Source: Bifidobacteriaceae bacterium (GTDB lineage: Bacteria; Actinomycetota; Actinomycetes; Actinomycetales; Bifidobacteriaceae). Taken from it: a DNA stretch of 64,000 bases. The DNA lies in NCBI GenBank assembly GCA_022650895.1, contig JALCQC010000002.1:1-64000 (forward strand), in the 5' to 3' direction. The notes beneath the pieces are model-generated. The model did no database searches, was not told where the DNA came from, and saw only the letters and a list, made by a program, of their open reading frames with translations. A program made the translations under genes and the position numbers. Positions 8,801-15,473 of the stretch are shown one piece after another (the stretch's first letter is position 1; each line of letters begins with the position of its first letter).

Positions 8801-9397
8801 AACCGCGCCGTCAGGACCGGTTGCACCCACACGGGTTGCCGCAACCTCCCGCTCGACCAACTCGACCATCTCCGCAACCGCGGCGTGATGCGCCGCCGCG
8901 ATCAAGGATTGCGTGCCCGCGTCCGCCACCGCCCAGAGAGCCGACACGCTCTTCGGCACGCTGAACGTGTAGTCGAAGCCCGCCACCGCCCGACGCGTCC
9001 CGCGCTCCTTCTCCTCGGACTCAATCTGGGCGACAAGCTCCGCCCGATACGCGGGATCGAGGCTCGGGCCGAGCCGTCTGGCTCGCTCCTCGACGCGCTC
9101 GGCCACAGTCGCGAACTGCTGATACGCCCGGCCCAGCGGTGCGCCCGTCAGCGGGTCACGGCCCATACCGACCAGGATCTGAAGCTGCTGCTCCGACACC
9201 CGCGACCCGGCCGTCAGACTCCCCTTGCCGAAGGCCGTCACTCCCGAGCCGAGCCAGAAGCCCGGCGGGCTGCCCGCCTCCGCGTAGTAGCGGGTCAGCG
9301 GCGTCGATAGGTTCCGGTCCCCGTCGCCGGCGGCGACGGACTTGAGCAGGTACTTGTAGCCGTCACCGGCACTCATCACGCGCATCGAAACCGTCAT
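5834..9397 (-). CDS. traA: MobF relaxase-helicase (TraA/TrwC type)
   Basis: A 1187-residue bifunctional conjugation initiator. The N-terminal relaxase (1 to about 320) has early tyrosines (YKY near residues 15-17, YY near 38) for strand cleavage and the metal motif HDPQLHTH with H225 and H227. A RecD2/TraI-like superfamily 1 helicase follows, with Walker A GPAGAGKTT at 555-563, then VIIDEAS and the late motif GYAVTAHRAQG. It nicks the transfer origin and unwinds the transferred strand. ATG 9397 follows GGAGGTGGG. The inverted repeat overlapping that ribosome site is a candidate control or nic-region site. The length is normal for actinobacterial TraA proteins. Confidence 0.92.
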   Translation of the reverse strand: MTVSMRVMSAGDGYKYLLKSVAAGDGDRNLSTPLTRYYAEAGSPPGFWLGSGVTAFGKGSLTAGSRVSEQQLQILVGMGRDPLTGAPLGRAYQQFATVAERVEERARRLGPSLDPAYRAELVAQIESEEKERGTRRAVAGFDYTFSVPKSVSALWAVADAGTQSLIAAAHHAAVAEMVELVEREVAATRVGATGPDGAVAQVDVMGVAATAFDHYDSRSHDPQLHTHVVISNKVKTVQDGRWRTLDGRPMHRAVVAISEMYNAVLADHLTRTFGLGWETRERGRDRNPAWEITGVPDGLIGGFSTRSRFIEEEKNRLIDAYITRHGRQPSARTVLKLRAQATLATRPDKDVRSLADLTAQWRQRATHVLSQDATTWARALTGGERLPATVRADDVPLDVIGQIGQAVTSVVGEKRSTWTRWNLHAEASRQLMGLRFASTMDRTAITGMVVDAAEQASLRLTPPELAAGPAQFRRPDGSSRFRPYASTVFSSEHLLEAEDRLLNRAAKTTAPTVPLETIETITGKPDREGRLLGEDQAAALTAIALSGRVVDVLVGPAGAGKTTAMNALRRAWESEHGKGSVVGLAPSAVAAQVLAEDLGIGTENTAKWLHTFHTTGATFAAGQLVIIDEASLAGTFTLDQITEQAERQDAKVLMVGDWAQLQSVDAGGAFAMLVAAREDAPELNDVHRFTHPWEKTSSLDLRHGHATAIDTLIDHGRVHGAEEEQALDAAYTAWRRDQAAGKASILVAETQQAVTALNRRARADRIIDGTVNPERELPLHDGTAVCEGDLVITRRNDRRLRSSSSWVRNGDRWTVTRLREDGSVTVRPTNRRFGGSIVLPAAYVAEHVDLGYAVTAHRAQGVTTDTSHVVVTSTTTRENLYVAMTRGREANHAYVAIDRPDDDHAQAHPGDNPDATARSVLLGVIQHVGAEPSAHQALAAEQDRWGSIGQLAAEYETLAQEAQADRWHTLLAKSGLTAKQVEDILASDAYGALSAELRNAEANHHDLDQLLPRLVNVRGFEDAGDIASVLHARLARATARPAGSGRTSRPPRLIAGLIPAASGPMNPEMRQALDERQDLIEQRAATLLDKAIANREPWTARLGPKPVEPRKQAAWLATARTVVAYRDRYQITDDQHPLGPGPEDSSVKQKIDAARARAALDRARDLCHDRGSMARQQVSQQSVGRAL

Positions 9398-9400
9398 CGA

Positions 9401-9428
9401 CCCACCTCCCTCATGGAAGGCAGGTGGG
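9401..9428. repeat. inverted repeat at the traA start, candidate oriT arm or operator
   Basis: CCCACCT at 9401-9407 is perfectly complemented by AGGTGGG at 9422-9428, with a 14-nt loop. It overlaps the traA ribosome-binding site on the minus strand. MobF relaxases often bind a hairpin close to their own gene. Equally, it could sequester the ribosome site and limit relaxase synthesis. The nic site cannot be told from sequence. Confidence 0.4.
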
Positions 9429-10046
9429 ATGCGAGGCCCGGATCAGACGGTCAGCCCGGGGCGACGAAGCTCAGGTCTTACCTCTTCTGCAAGACGTGTG
9501 GCCCCACGACTGGCTCAAGTTGGCGTTCGAGGGTAGCCCGCGACCCACAAATGTCGCAGTGCGTCGAGAGCTCTGTTGAGGTTGTATACGACAGGGTGTT
9601 CTTCTGGGTTCCGGTACCGCTGTTTAAGCACCTCGAAATACCCGAACATGAGAACGGAGGCTTAGGGTTGAGAGAGTTTGCCGCTTGTCGCCGGTACCTG
9701 CGCGATGCGTCTTGCTGCGTCGGCGAGCGTCTTATATGAGACGCGACAACCGGATGGCTTGTCAAAAAAGTACCGGACACCTTAAGGGGCCGGTGATTCC
9801 TGCCCGGGAATTTCCGCCGTATCGATCCGATGCGGCGCTTCCCTCGACGCAGAATTACGTGAAACCTCGCTCTTTGAACAAGTCCAGAGCAGTCGCCTGC
9901 ATGTTGTGCATCAACGCACCACGCTTGCGGTCTCTCAATCTCTGAATCATGCGGCTCAGGACACTGCAAGCCTCGTTCCATTGGCAGTCACTCACGGTTT
10001 GAGCAGAGATGACTTCCATCTGATAGTCACCCCGAGAGGGAGAGTG
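9429..10046. other. low-gene-density spacer, possible insertion remnants
   Basis: Roughly 620 bp between the relaxase and the metal-resistance cargo, with less G+C bias than its surroundings. Several open frames overlap on both strands but none has a clear domain. GTCAAAAAAGTACCGGACAC at about 9761-9780 resembles the terminal repeat style of IS3- and IS481-like elements. I treat this as a possible relic only. A 44-codon frame on the minus strand is listed separately. Confidence 0.35.
9515..9649 (-). CDS. 44-residue open frame, doubtful
   Basis: It begins MFGYFEVLKQRYRNPEEHP and continues with a helical, aromatic-rich stretch, LNRALDALRHLWVAGY, before TGA at 9515-9517. The composition looks protein-like and the reading frame starts right after an in-frame stop. 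However, there is no ribosome site and no family that I recognise. It could be a fragment of a larger broken gene in this spacer. Confidence 0.25.
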   Translation of the reverse strand: MFGYFEVLKQRYRNPEEHPVVYNLNRALDALRHLWVAGYPRTPT

Positions 10047-10295
10047 ATGTTGGAGCGTACTGCATCCCGATCAACGGCGTTCGCGCTTACTGCGGCGATG
10101 TGGTTCGCGGGGAGCATCGTCGTGTTCATATGGCTGGCGATTGGCCAGACCCTGAGCAACAGAGTCCGTGCGCACGTCATCGGCCCGTACATGCCTCTCG
10201 GGACAGTTCCCGAACTGTTACCACAGCTCTCCCTGTACGCGACCTTCACAGCAGAGGGTCATCTGCTGGGCCGCCGCACTATGTACAGCATTTGA
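10047..10295 (+). CDS. possible small membrane protein
   Basis: An 82-residue frame starting at ATG 10047 behind GAGAGGGAGAG, a good ribosome site. It has one strong hydrophobic segment at about residues 10-33 (FALTAAMWFAGSIVVFIWLA). The rest is unremarkable. It ends only 14 bp before the cmtR-like start and overlaps that gene's operator. No family was recognised. The ribosome site and hydrophobic segment are the only arguments that it is real. Confidence 0.35.
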   Translation: MLERTASRSTAFALTAAMWFAGSIVVFIWLAIGQTLSNRVRAHVIGPYMPLGTVPELLPQLSLYATFTAEGHLLGRRTMYSI

Positions 10296-10310
10296 TGTAT
10301 AATCACCGCA
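10284..10310 (+). promoter_or_regulatory. operator dyad and leaderless promoter of the cmtR-like gene
   Basis: TACAGCA (10284-10290) and TGATGTA (10293-10299) form a dyad with one mismatch around TT. It overlaps a -10 box TATAAT at 10298-10303. The first base of the ATG (10310) is 7 nt beyond the -10, so the mRNA probably begins at the start codon, which is common in actinobacteria. An ArsR/CmtR dimer bound here would block RNA polymerase. Confidence 0.6.
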
Positions 10311-10669
10311 TGCTGACTATTGCGAATCGACTTGATGTGATGAACCGGCTGGGCCGGGCGATGGCTGATCCAACCCGTTCACGTATCCTTCTGATGCTTC
10401 TGGAGGGGCCGAGCTACCCGGCCGTCCTCTCCCGCAACCTCGGGCTCACGCGATCGAACGTCTCCAACCACCTCACCTGTCTGCGCAACTGTGGGATCGT
10501 CGTGGCCGAGCCGGAGGGTCGTAGGACCCGCTACGAGATGGCGGACCCGCACCTCACTCGGGCACTCATAGCTCTCGTGGAAGTGACTCTCGCCGTCAAC
10601 GAGAGTGCCCCGTGCCTTGCCCCTGACTGCAACATTGATGGATGCGTCGCCGAGGAGGTTGAGGCATGA
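10310..10669 (+). CDS. cmtR: CmtR-type Cd/Pb-sensing ArsR family repressor
   Basis: A 119-residue winged-helix repressor. GRAMADPTRSRILLMLLEGP (residues 15-34) and the recognition region LGLTRSNVSNHLTCLRNCG are diagnostic. C57, C61 and C102 fall at exactly the positions used by Mycobacterium tuberculosis CmtR to bind Cd(II) and Pb(II). The ATG at 10310 is chosen because the homology starts there and the -10 box lies 7 nt upstream. The open frame could extend further, but that part is not family-like. Its stop overlaps the ATPase start by 4 bp, so the repressor and its target pump are one unit. Metal binding should release the operator. Confidence 0.88.
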   Translation: MLTIANRLDVMNRLGRAMADPTRSRILLMLLEGPSYPAVLSRNLGLTRSNVSNHLTCLRNCGIVVAEPEGRRTRYEMADPHLTRALIALVEVTLAVNESAPCLAPDCNIDGCVAEEVEA

Positions 10670-12555
10670 GCACGGTCACGGGTTCGCGGGTCGACGACCT
10701 CAATGACGAGGATGACCGACCGTGGTGGAAGGACTGGAACATTCTCGCTCCGATCGGCTCCGGAGTTGCCTTCGTTGTCGGCCTGGTCTGTGACTGGACC
10801 GGCGCTGCCGGCCTAGTGTTGTTCTGGATGGGTCTGCTGCTGGGCGGTTCCACCTTCGTTCCGGGTGCGCTGCGCAAACTGTTCACGCATGGCAAGCTCG
10901 GTATTGGATTGTTGATGACGATCAGTGCCATTGGCTCCGTAATTCTCGGTTATGTCGAGGAGGCGGCCGCACTGGCATTCCTGTACTCCATCTCGGAGGC
11001 GCTGGAGGATAAGTCTATGGAACGTGCCCGCGCGGGGCTGCGGGCGCTATTGAAGCTCGTGCCCTCCACGGCGTTGGTCAAGCGCGACGGTGCGACGGGT
11101 GAGGTCGAGGTGAAGGATCTGCGTATCGGCGACATCGTGGTGGTTCGTCCGGGCGAACGTGTCGCCACGGACGGCATCGTGCGCGCGGGGCGCAGCAGCC
11201 TTGATACATCGGCGATCACGGGGGAATCAATCCCGGTTGAGGTCGCTCCGAATGATGAGGTCGCGGCCGGCTCCATCAACACGTCGGGTGCACTCGATAT
11301 CGAGGCTACCGCCTCAGGCACGGACAACTCCTTGACGACGATCGTGGAACTGGTCGAGCAGGCGCAAACAAAGAAGGGCGACCGAGCCCGTCTCGCCGAC
11401 CGTATCGCCCGCCCTCTGGTGCCAGGTGTGGTCATCCTGGCTGCGCTTGTGGCGGTGAGCGGGTCGTTGCTGTCCGGCGACCCGCATCTGTGGATCACCC
11501 GCGCGTTGGTAACACTCGTGGCGGCCTCCCCGTGCGCACTGGCGATTTCCGTGCCTGTGACCGTTGTCTCGGGCATCGGCGCCGCCTCCAAGTTCGGCGT
11601 GATCATCAAGTCTGGGGCCGCGTTCGAGCGGTTCGGAGGCATCCGCCATCTAGCCGTTGACAAAACCGGGACGCTGACCCGCAACGCGCCGACGGTGACG
11701 CAGGTCGTCACTACCCGGAATGTGACGCGCGACGACGTGCTGACTTGGGCGGCAAGCCTCGAAGCCCACAGCACACACCCTCTGGCTGTGGCTATCGCGA
11801 ACGCCGCCCACAATCCGCCCGACGCCGACGAAATGGCGGAGGCCGCCGGGCGCGGCATCGCAGGGACACTCGATGGTGCCCGTCTCGCCGTGGGGAACCC
11901 CCGCTGGCTCGATGCCGGCCCTCTGGCCGATAGGGTCGAGGCCATGGAGGCCGAAGGCATGACCGTTGTTATCGTGCATCGCAATGACCGGGTCGTGGGC
12001 GCAATCGGGGTACGCGACGAACTGCGTCCCGAGGTGCCCGAGGTTGTCACAACGCTACGAAGCCGAGGCGTCGGGGTGACAATGCTTACCGGGGATAACA
12101 CACGCACGGCCTCCGCGCTTGCCGGTCAAGCGGGCATAACCGACGTCCGTGCTGAGTTGCGCCCCGAAGACAAGGCCGCAGCCATCACGGAGCTATCGAA
12201 AGCACAGCCCACGGCCATGATCGGGGACGGCATCAACGACGCCCCCGCGCTTGCGGCCGCCGATCTCGGCATCGCGATGGGGGCCAAGGGATCTGACGCC
12301 GCGATCGAGTCCGCCGACGTCGCATTCACCGGCCACGACCTGCGTCTGATTCCGCAGGCGTTCGCACGCGCGCGTCGCGGCCTGACGATCATCAACCAGA
12401 ACATCGTATTGTCCATACTCATCATCGCCGTTCTGCTCCCATTGGCGATCACCGGAACCCTCGGTCTTGCGGCCGTCGTCCTCGTTCACGAGGGCGCCGA
12501 GGTCATCGTCATCCTCAACGGGCTCCGCGCAGCGCGGCGGCAGGTGAGCGCATGA
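10666..12555 (+). CDS. P1B-type heavy-metal translocating ATPase
   Basis: A 629-residue metal-efflux P-type ATPase. ITGES (actuator) is near 187, the membrane metal site is S288-P289-C290 (SPC), phosphorylation is at D332 in DKTGT, the SLEAHSTHP nucleotide-binding histidine is near 370, and GDGIND is at 520-525. SPC in place of CPC, and HEGAE in the last membrane segments, point to the P1B-4 group (CtpG/CtpD/CoaT-like). There is no N-terminal metal-binding domain. Pairing with a CmtR-type sensor suggests Cd(II) or Pb(II) export, although P1B-4 enzymes also move Co, Zn or Fe. It is translationally coupled to cmtR. Confidence 0.92.
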   Translation: MSTVTGSRVDDLNDEDDRPWWKDWNILAPIGSGVAFVVGLVCDWTGAAGLVLFWMGLLLGGSTFVPGALRKLFTHGKLGIGLLMTISAIGSVILGYVEEAAALAFLYSISEALEDKSMERARAGLRALLKLVPSTALVKRDGATGEVEVKDLRIGDIVVVRPGERVATDGIVRAGRSSLDTSAITGESIPVEVAPNDEVAAGSINTSGALDIEATASGTDNSLTTIVELVEQAQTKKGDRARLADRIARPLVPGVVILAALVAVSGSLLSGDPHLWITRALVTLVAASPCALAISVPVTVVSGIGAASKFGVIIKSGAAFERFGGIRHLAVDKTGTLTRNAPTVTQVVTTRNVTRDDVLTWAASLEAHSTHPLAVAIANAAHNPPDADEMAEAAGRGIAGTLDGARLAVGNPRWLDAGPLADRVEAMEAEGMTVVIVHRNDRVVGAIGVRDELRPEVPEVVTTLRSRGVGVTMLTGDNTRTASALAGQAGITDVRAELRPEDKAAAITELSKAQPTAMIGDGINDAPALAAADLGIAMGAKGSDAAIESADVAFTGHDLRLIPQAFARARRGLTIINQNIVLSILIIAVLLPLAITGTLGLAAVVLVHEGAEVIVILNGLRAARRQVSA

Positions 12556-12621
12556 GCTATCCCAGTGACGATCATTTCTGAACTGCCGCTTGACGTCATG
12601 TATATGGGCATGTGATGAGGC

Positions 12622-12990
12622 TCAATTGCACGGGTGGCCCAGTCTGACGAGATGCTGTCCGAGGTCATCGAGCGCTTCGGGCCTCATGGTGTAGTAGGCC
12701 CACTTCCCTTGCTGTTCACGGGTAACGAAACCGGATTCAGCCAGAAGCTTCATGTGGTGGGAAACGGTGGGCTGGGTCACGCCGAGCGGCTCGGTGAGAT
12801 CGCAGATACAGGCCCTTCCCCCCGGATGCGCAGCGACGAGTTGCAGAAGCTGCAGGCGGGTGGGGTCTGAGAGCGCCTTCAGCTTGCGCGCGAGGTCGCG
12901 GCTCTCGGCCGGGCTAGGTGCCACCGCCGCTGTCGGCGTGCAGCAGGTGGCCTGTTGGCGGTTCGTGGGGTTCGGCAGCGTGGTGGTCAT
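12622..12990 (-). CDS. arsR: ArsR family arsenite-responsive repressor
   Basis: A 122-residue winged-helix repressor with KLKALSDPTRLQLLQLVAAH and LGVTQPTVSHHMKLL. It has two possible As(III) sites: vicinal C16-C17 near the N-terminus, as in Corynebacterium ArsR1, and C61-x-C63 in CICDL, as in the E. coli ArsR helix. The start at 12990 (MTTTLPN) sits behind GGGAGACTGGA; an ATG 21 bp upstream is possible but less family-like. It diverges from arsM with a shared 89-bp control region containing repeated CGTCTAT elements, so it most likely controls itself and the ars operon. It converges on the ATPase gene. Confidence 0.88.
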   Translation of the reverse strand: MTTTLPNPTNRQQATCCTPTAAVAPSPAESRDLARKLKALSDPTRLQLLQLVAAHPGGRACICDLTEPLGVTQPTVSHHMKLLAESGFVTREQQGKWAYYTMRPEALDDLGQHLVRLGHPCN

Positions 12991-13012
12991 GTATTCCAGT
13001 CTCCCACCCACA

Positions 13013-13066
13013 TTGACAAACGTCTATACGTTGAGCCAAGATAAGTCCGATAGATGATCGTCTATG
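13013..13066. promoter_or_regulatory. divergent ars promoter region with two ArsR-type operator elements
   Basis: A -35-like TTGACA lies at 13013-13018. Two dyads share CGTCTAT: AACG-N6-CGTT at 13019-13032 and ATAGA-N6-TCTAT at 13050-13065. The direct repeats of CGTCTAT start at 13021 and 13059, 38 bp apart. This arrangement fits one ArsR dimer on each side of the divergent start sites. The -10 box for arsM is not clear. Confidence 0.65.
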
Positions 13067-13079
13067 CGAGGAGAGTGCG

Positions 13080-13889
13080 ATGCACGAGACCGAACAGATA
13101 CGCGCGCAAGTGCGGGACCGCTATGCGCAGGCGGCCCGAGCCGTCGAGACAAGCGGACGGGAGCTGTCGTCACGGACCGGGAGCTGCTGCGCGGGTGGTT
13201 CCTGCTGTGCCCCTACCGCCGACGTTAGGACCGATATGGACGAGCGTTTCGGTGTCAGCTTGTATGCGACTGGAGACGTTGCCGGCGTGCCGCCCGAGGC
13301 CTTGACCGTGAGCCTAGGATGTGGCAACCCCACGGCGGTGGCCGATCTGCACCCCGGCGAGCGAGTCCTCGACCTAGGTTCCGGCGGGGGCATCGACGTG
13401 CTGCTGTCCGCCCGCAGAGTCGGCCCCGCCGGATTCGCCTTCGGGGTGGACATGACCGACGAGATGCTCACACTGGCCCGCGCCAATGCGGCGAAGGCTG
13501 GTGCGGACAATGTTGAGTTCGTCAAGGGGACAATCGAGGACGTGCCGCTGGCTGACGCCACAGTTAACGTGGTGATCTCCAACTGCGTCATCAACCTGTC
13601 GGTCGACAAGCCGAAAGTGTTGACTGAGATGTTCCGTGTGCTCGTCCCGGGCGGGCGCATCGGCATCTCCGACGTGGTGGCCGAGGATAGCTTGACACCG
13701 GGCGAGCGGGCCGAGCGCGGCTCGTACGTGGGCTGCATCGCCGGGGCGCTCTCCCGCCGCGAGTACCTGGACGGTCTGGCCCAAGCCGGGTTCGTCGGCA
13801 CGAGCGTCGAGTTCACCCATGAGGTCGCCCCGGGCATGCACGGGGCCATCATCAAAGCCACCAAGCCTGCCTCCGAGGCCATACGGTGA
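13080..13889 (+). CDS. arsM: arsenite S-adenosylmethionine methyltransferase
   Basis: A 269-residue class I methyltransferase with SAM motif [14 protein letters not shown] (about 99-112). The cysteines expected for As(III) binding are visible in [22 protein letters not shown] and YVGCIAGAL. Two extra pairs, C36-C37 and C42-C43, lie in the N-terminal region. It methylates As(III) to mono-, di- and trimethyl arsenicals. ATG 13080 follows GAGGAGAG. It is the first gene of the ars operon and its stop overlaps the acr3 start (GTGA). Having both a methylase and an exporter in one operon is less common than acr3 with arsC. No arsenate reductase is seen. Confidence 0.92.
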   Translation: MHETEQIRAQVRDRYAQAARAVETSGRELSSRTGSCCAGGSCCAPTADVRTDMDERFGVSLYATGDVAGVPPEALTVSLGCGNPTAVADLHPGERVLDLGSGGGIDVLLSARRVGPAGFAFGVDMTDEMLTLARANAAKAGADNVEFVKGTIEDVPLADATVNVVISNCVINLSVDKPKVLTEMFRVLVPGGRIGISDVVAEDSLTPGERAERGSYVGCIAGALSRREYLDGLAQAGFVGTSVEFTHEVAPGMHGAIIKATKPASEAIR

Positions 13890-14980
13890 ACGCACAATCG
13901 CAGACACGCGCACGACTCGGGGCAGCAAATCGGTTGTTACCAGTCTGGATTCTGACGGCGATGGTCGTCGGCGTGAGTGTGGGTCGGCTGTGGCCCGGGC
14001 TGGCAGGGCTCATTGACTCGGTGAAACTCGGTTCCACAAGCCTGCCGATCGCCGTCGGTCTCCTGCTGATGATGTACCCGCCATTGGCGAAAGTTCGCTA
14101 CGACCGGCTGGGTCGGGTGACCCACGACCGCAGACTGCTGGCCGCATCCCTGGTCCTCAATTGGGTGGTTGGCCCGGCCCTCATGTTCACGCTGGCCTGG
14201 CTACTACTGCCCGACCTGCCCGAATACCGCACCGGCATCATCATCGTCGGTCTTGCCCGCTGTATCGCGATGGTACTCATCTGGAACGATCTGGCCTGCG
14301 GAGATCGGGAGGCCGCCGCCGTTCTGGTCGCCCTCAACGCTATCTTCCAGATTCTCGCGTTCGCCGGTCTCGGCTGGTTCTATCTCCAACTACTGCCCGG
14401 CTGGCTCGGCCTGCCCACGACATCGGCCGGGTTCTCATTCTGGGCAATCGCCGAATCCGTGCTCGTGTTCCTCGGCGTGCCGCTGCTGGCCGGCTGGGCC
14501 AGCCGTGTGCTCGGAGAGCGTGCTAAGGGCGGTGAATGGTATGAGCACCGGTTCCTTCCGAAGATTAGTCCGCTCGCCACTTGGGGACTGCTGTTCACGG
14601 TGGTCGTGCTCTTCGCCTTGCAAGGCGGACGCATCTCACGTGAGCCCTGGGACGTTGCCCGCATCGCAGCCCCACTAGTCATCTATTTCGCGATCATGTT
14701 CACCCTCGGGTTCATCCTTGGCCATGCCCTGCGCCTTGGCTATGAGAAGACCACCACCCTCGCGTTCACCGGTGCCGGCAACAATTTCGAACTCGCCATC
14801 GCCGTGTGCGTGGGCACCTTCGGCGTCGTCTCCGGCCAAGCCCTGGCCGGCACCATCGGCCCACTGGTTGAAGTGCCGGTGCTGCTCGGCCTCGTCTATG
14901 TAGCCCTGTGGCTGCGACCACACCTGTTCCCGTCAAATGTGAAGACAGACGAAGACTCGGAACTGGTCAAGGTCAAATGA
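13886..14980 (+). CDS. acr3: ACR3-type arsenite efflux permease
   Basis: A 364-residue membrane protein with about ten hydrophobic segments, of the bile/arsenite/riboflavin transporter superfamily. The conserved cysteine of the fourth segment is in [13 protein letters not shown]. The conserved glutamate of a late segment is in [11 protein letters not shown]. Both are required in studied Acr3 proteins. It exports As(OH)3/arsenite using the proton gradient and may be energised or regulated by the ArsA ATPase encoded downstream. The GTG start at 13886 overlaps the arsM stop and the stop overlaps an ATG of the next frame at 14977. Confidence 0.93.
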   Translation: MNAQSQTRARLGAANRLLPVWILTAMVVGVSVGRLWPGLAGLIDSVKLGSTSLPIAVGLLLMMYPPLAKVRYDRLGRVTHDRRLLAASLVLNWVVGPALMFTLAWLLLPDLPEYRTGIIIVGLARCIAMVLIWNDLACGDREAAAVLVALNAIFQILAFAGLGWFYLQLLPGWLGLPTTSAGFSFWAIAESVLVFLGVPLLAGWASRVLGERAKGGEWYEHRFLPKISPLATWGLLFTVVVLFALQGGRISREPWDVARIAAPLVIYFAIMFTLGFILGHALRLGYEKTTTLAFTGAGNNFELAIAVCVGTFGVVSGQALAGTIGPLVEVPVLLGLVYVALWLRPHLFPSNVKTDEDSELVKVK

Positions 14981-15030
14981 GCACGACAAGCAATCGATAC
15001 ACCAGAGAACAAGAAAAGGATCACAAACTC

Positions 15031-15444
15031 ATGCAGGACACAACTTCACCTCAGACGACTCAGACCCCTCGCATCGACATCTACGAACCGGCGATGTGCT
15101 GCAACACCGGGGTCTGTGGCAGCGACCCAGATGCCACACTCATTACCTTCACCGCCGACTGCGCGGCCATCACGGACACCGGTATCTCGATCACGCGTCA
15201 CAACCTCGCCAGGGATCCGGAAAACTTCGTCGCGAACCTCCAGGTCCGCAATGCCCTCGACACGACCGGCTCCGAGGCCCTGCCCATCGTCCAAGTCGAC
15301 GGGCAGACGGTTCTGACCGGCACATACCCGACCCGCGACCAGTTGCTCCGCATGGCCGGGATCGCCAAGAACTCGACCTTCCCCGTCATCGACGTCACTC
15401 CCGGACAGTCCGGATGCTGCGGCGGGGCCACCGGTTGCTGCTGA
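15031..15444 (+). CDS. arsD: arsenical metallochaperone ArsD
   Basis: 137 residues from ATG 15031, which follows AAAAGGA. An in-frame ATG at 14977 overlaps the acr3 stop and would add 18 residues. The family core IDIYEPAMCCNTGVCGSDPD carries the three cysteines (CC and C) that hand As(III) to ArsA. A second vicinal pair set, CCGGATGCC, closes the protein, as in E. coli ArsD. It acts as a chaperone for ArsA and a weak repressor in some systems. It sits immediately upstream of arsA, the usual arsDA order. Confidence 0.93.
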   Translation: MQDTTSPQTTQTPRIDIYEPAMCCNTGVCGSDPDATLITFTADCAAITDTGISITRHNLARDPENFVANLQVRNALDTTGSEALPIVQVDGQTVLTGTYPTRDQLLRMAGIAKNSTFPVIDVTPGQSGCCGGATGCC

Positions 15445-15473
15445 ACCGCGCCACGAGAAAGAGACACCCAACC

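Noticed and set aside
7058-9310. 750-codon plus-strand frame across the relaxase gene
   Set aside because: High-G+C shadow. The minus strand encodes relaxase and helicase motifs in order.
9478-9981. 167-codon minus-strand frame in the spacer
   Set aside because: No domain, no ribosome site, and composition unlike neighbouring genes. Only a weaker 44-codon frame was kept, at low confidence.
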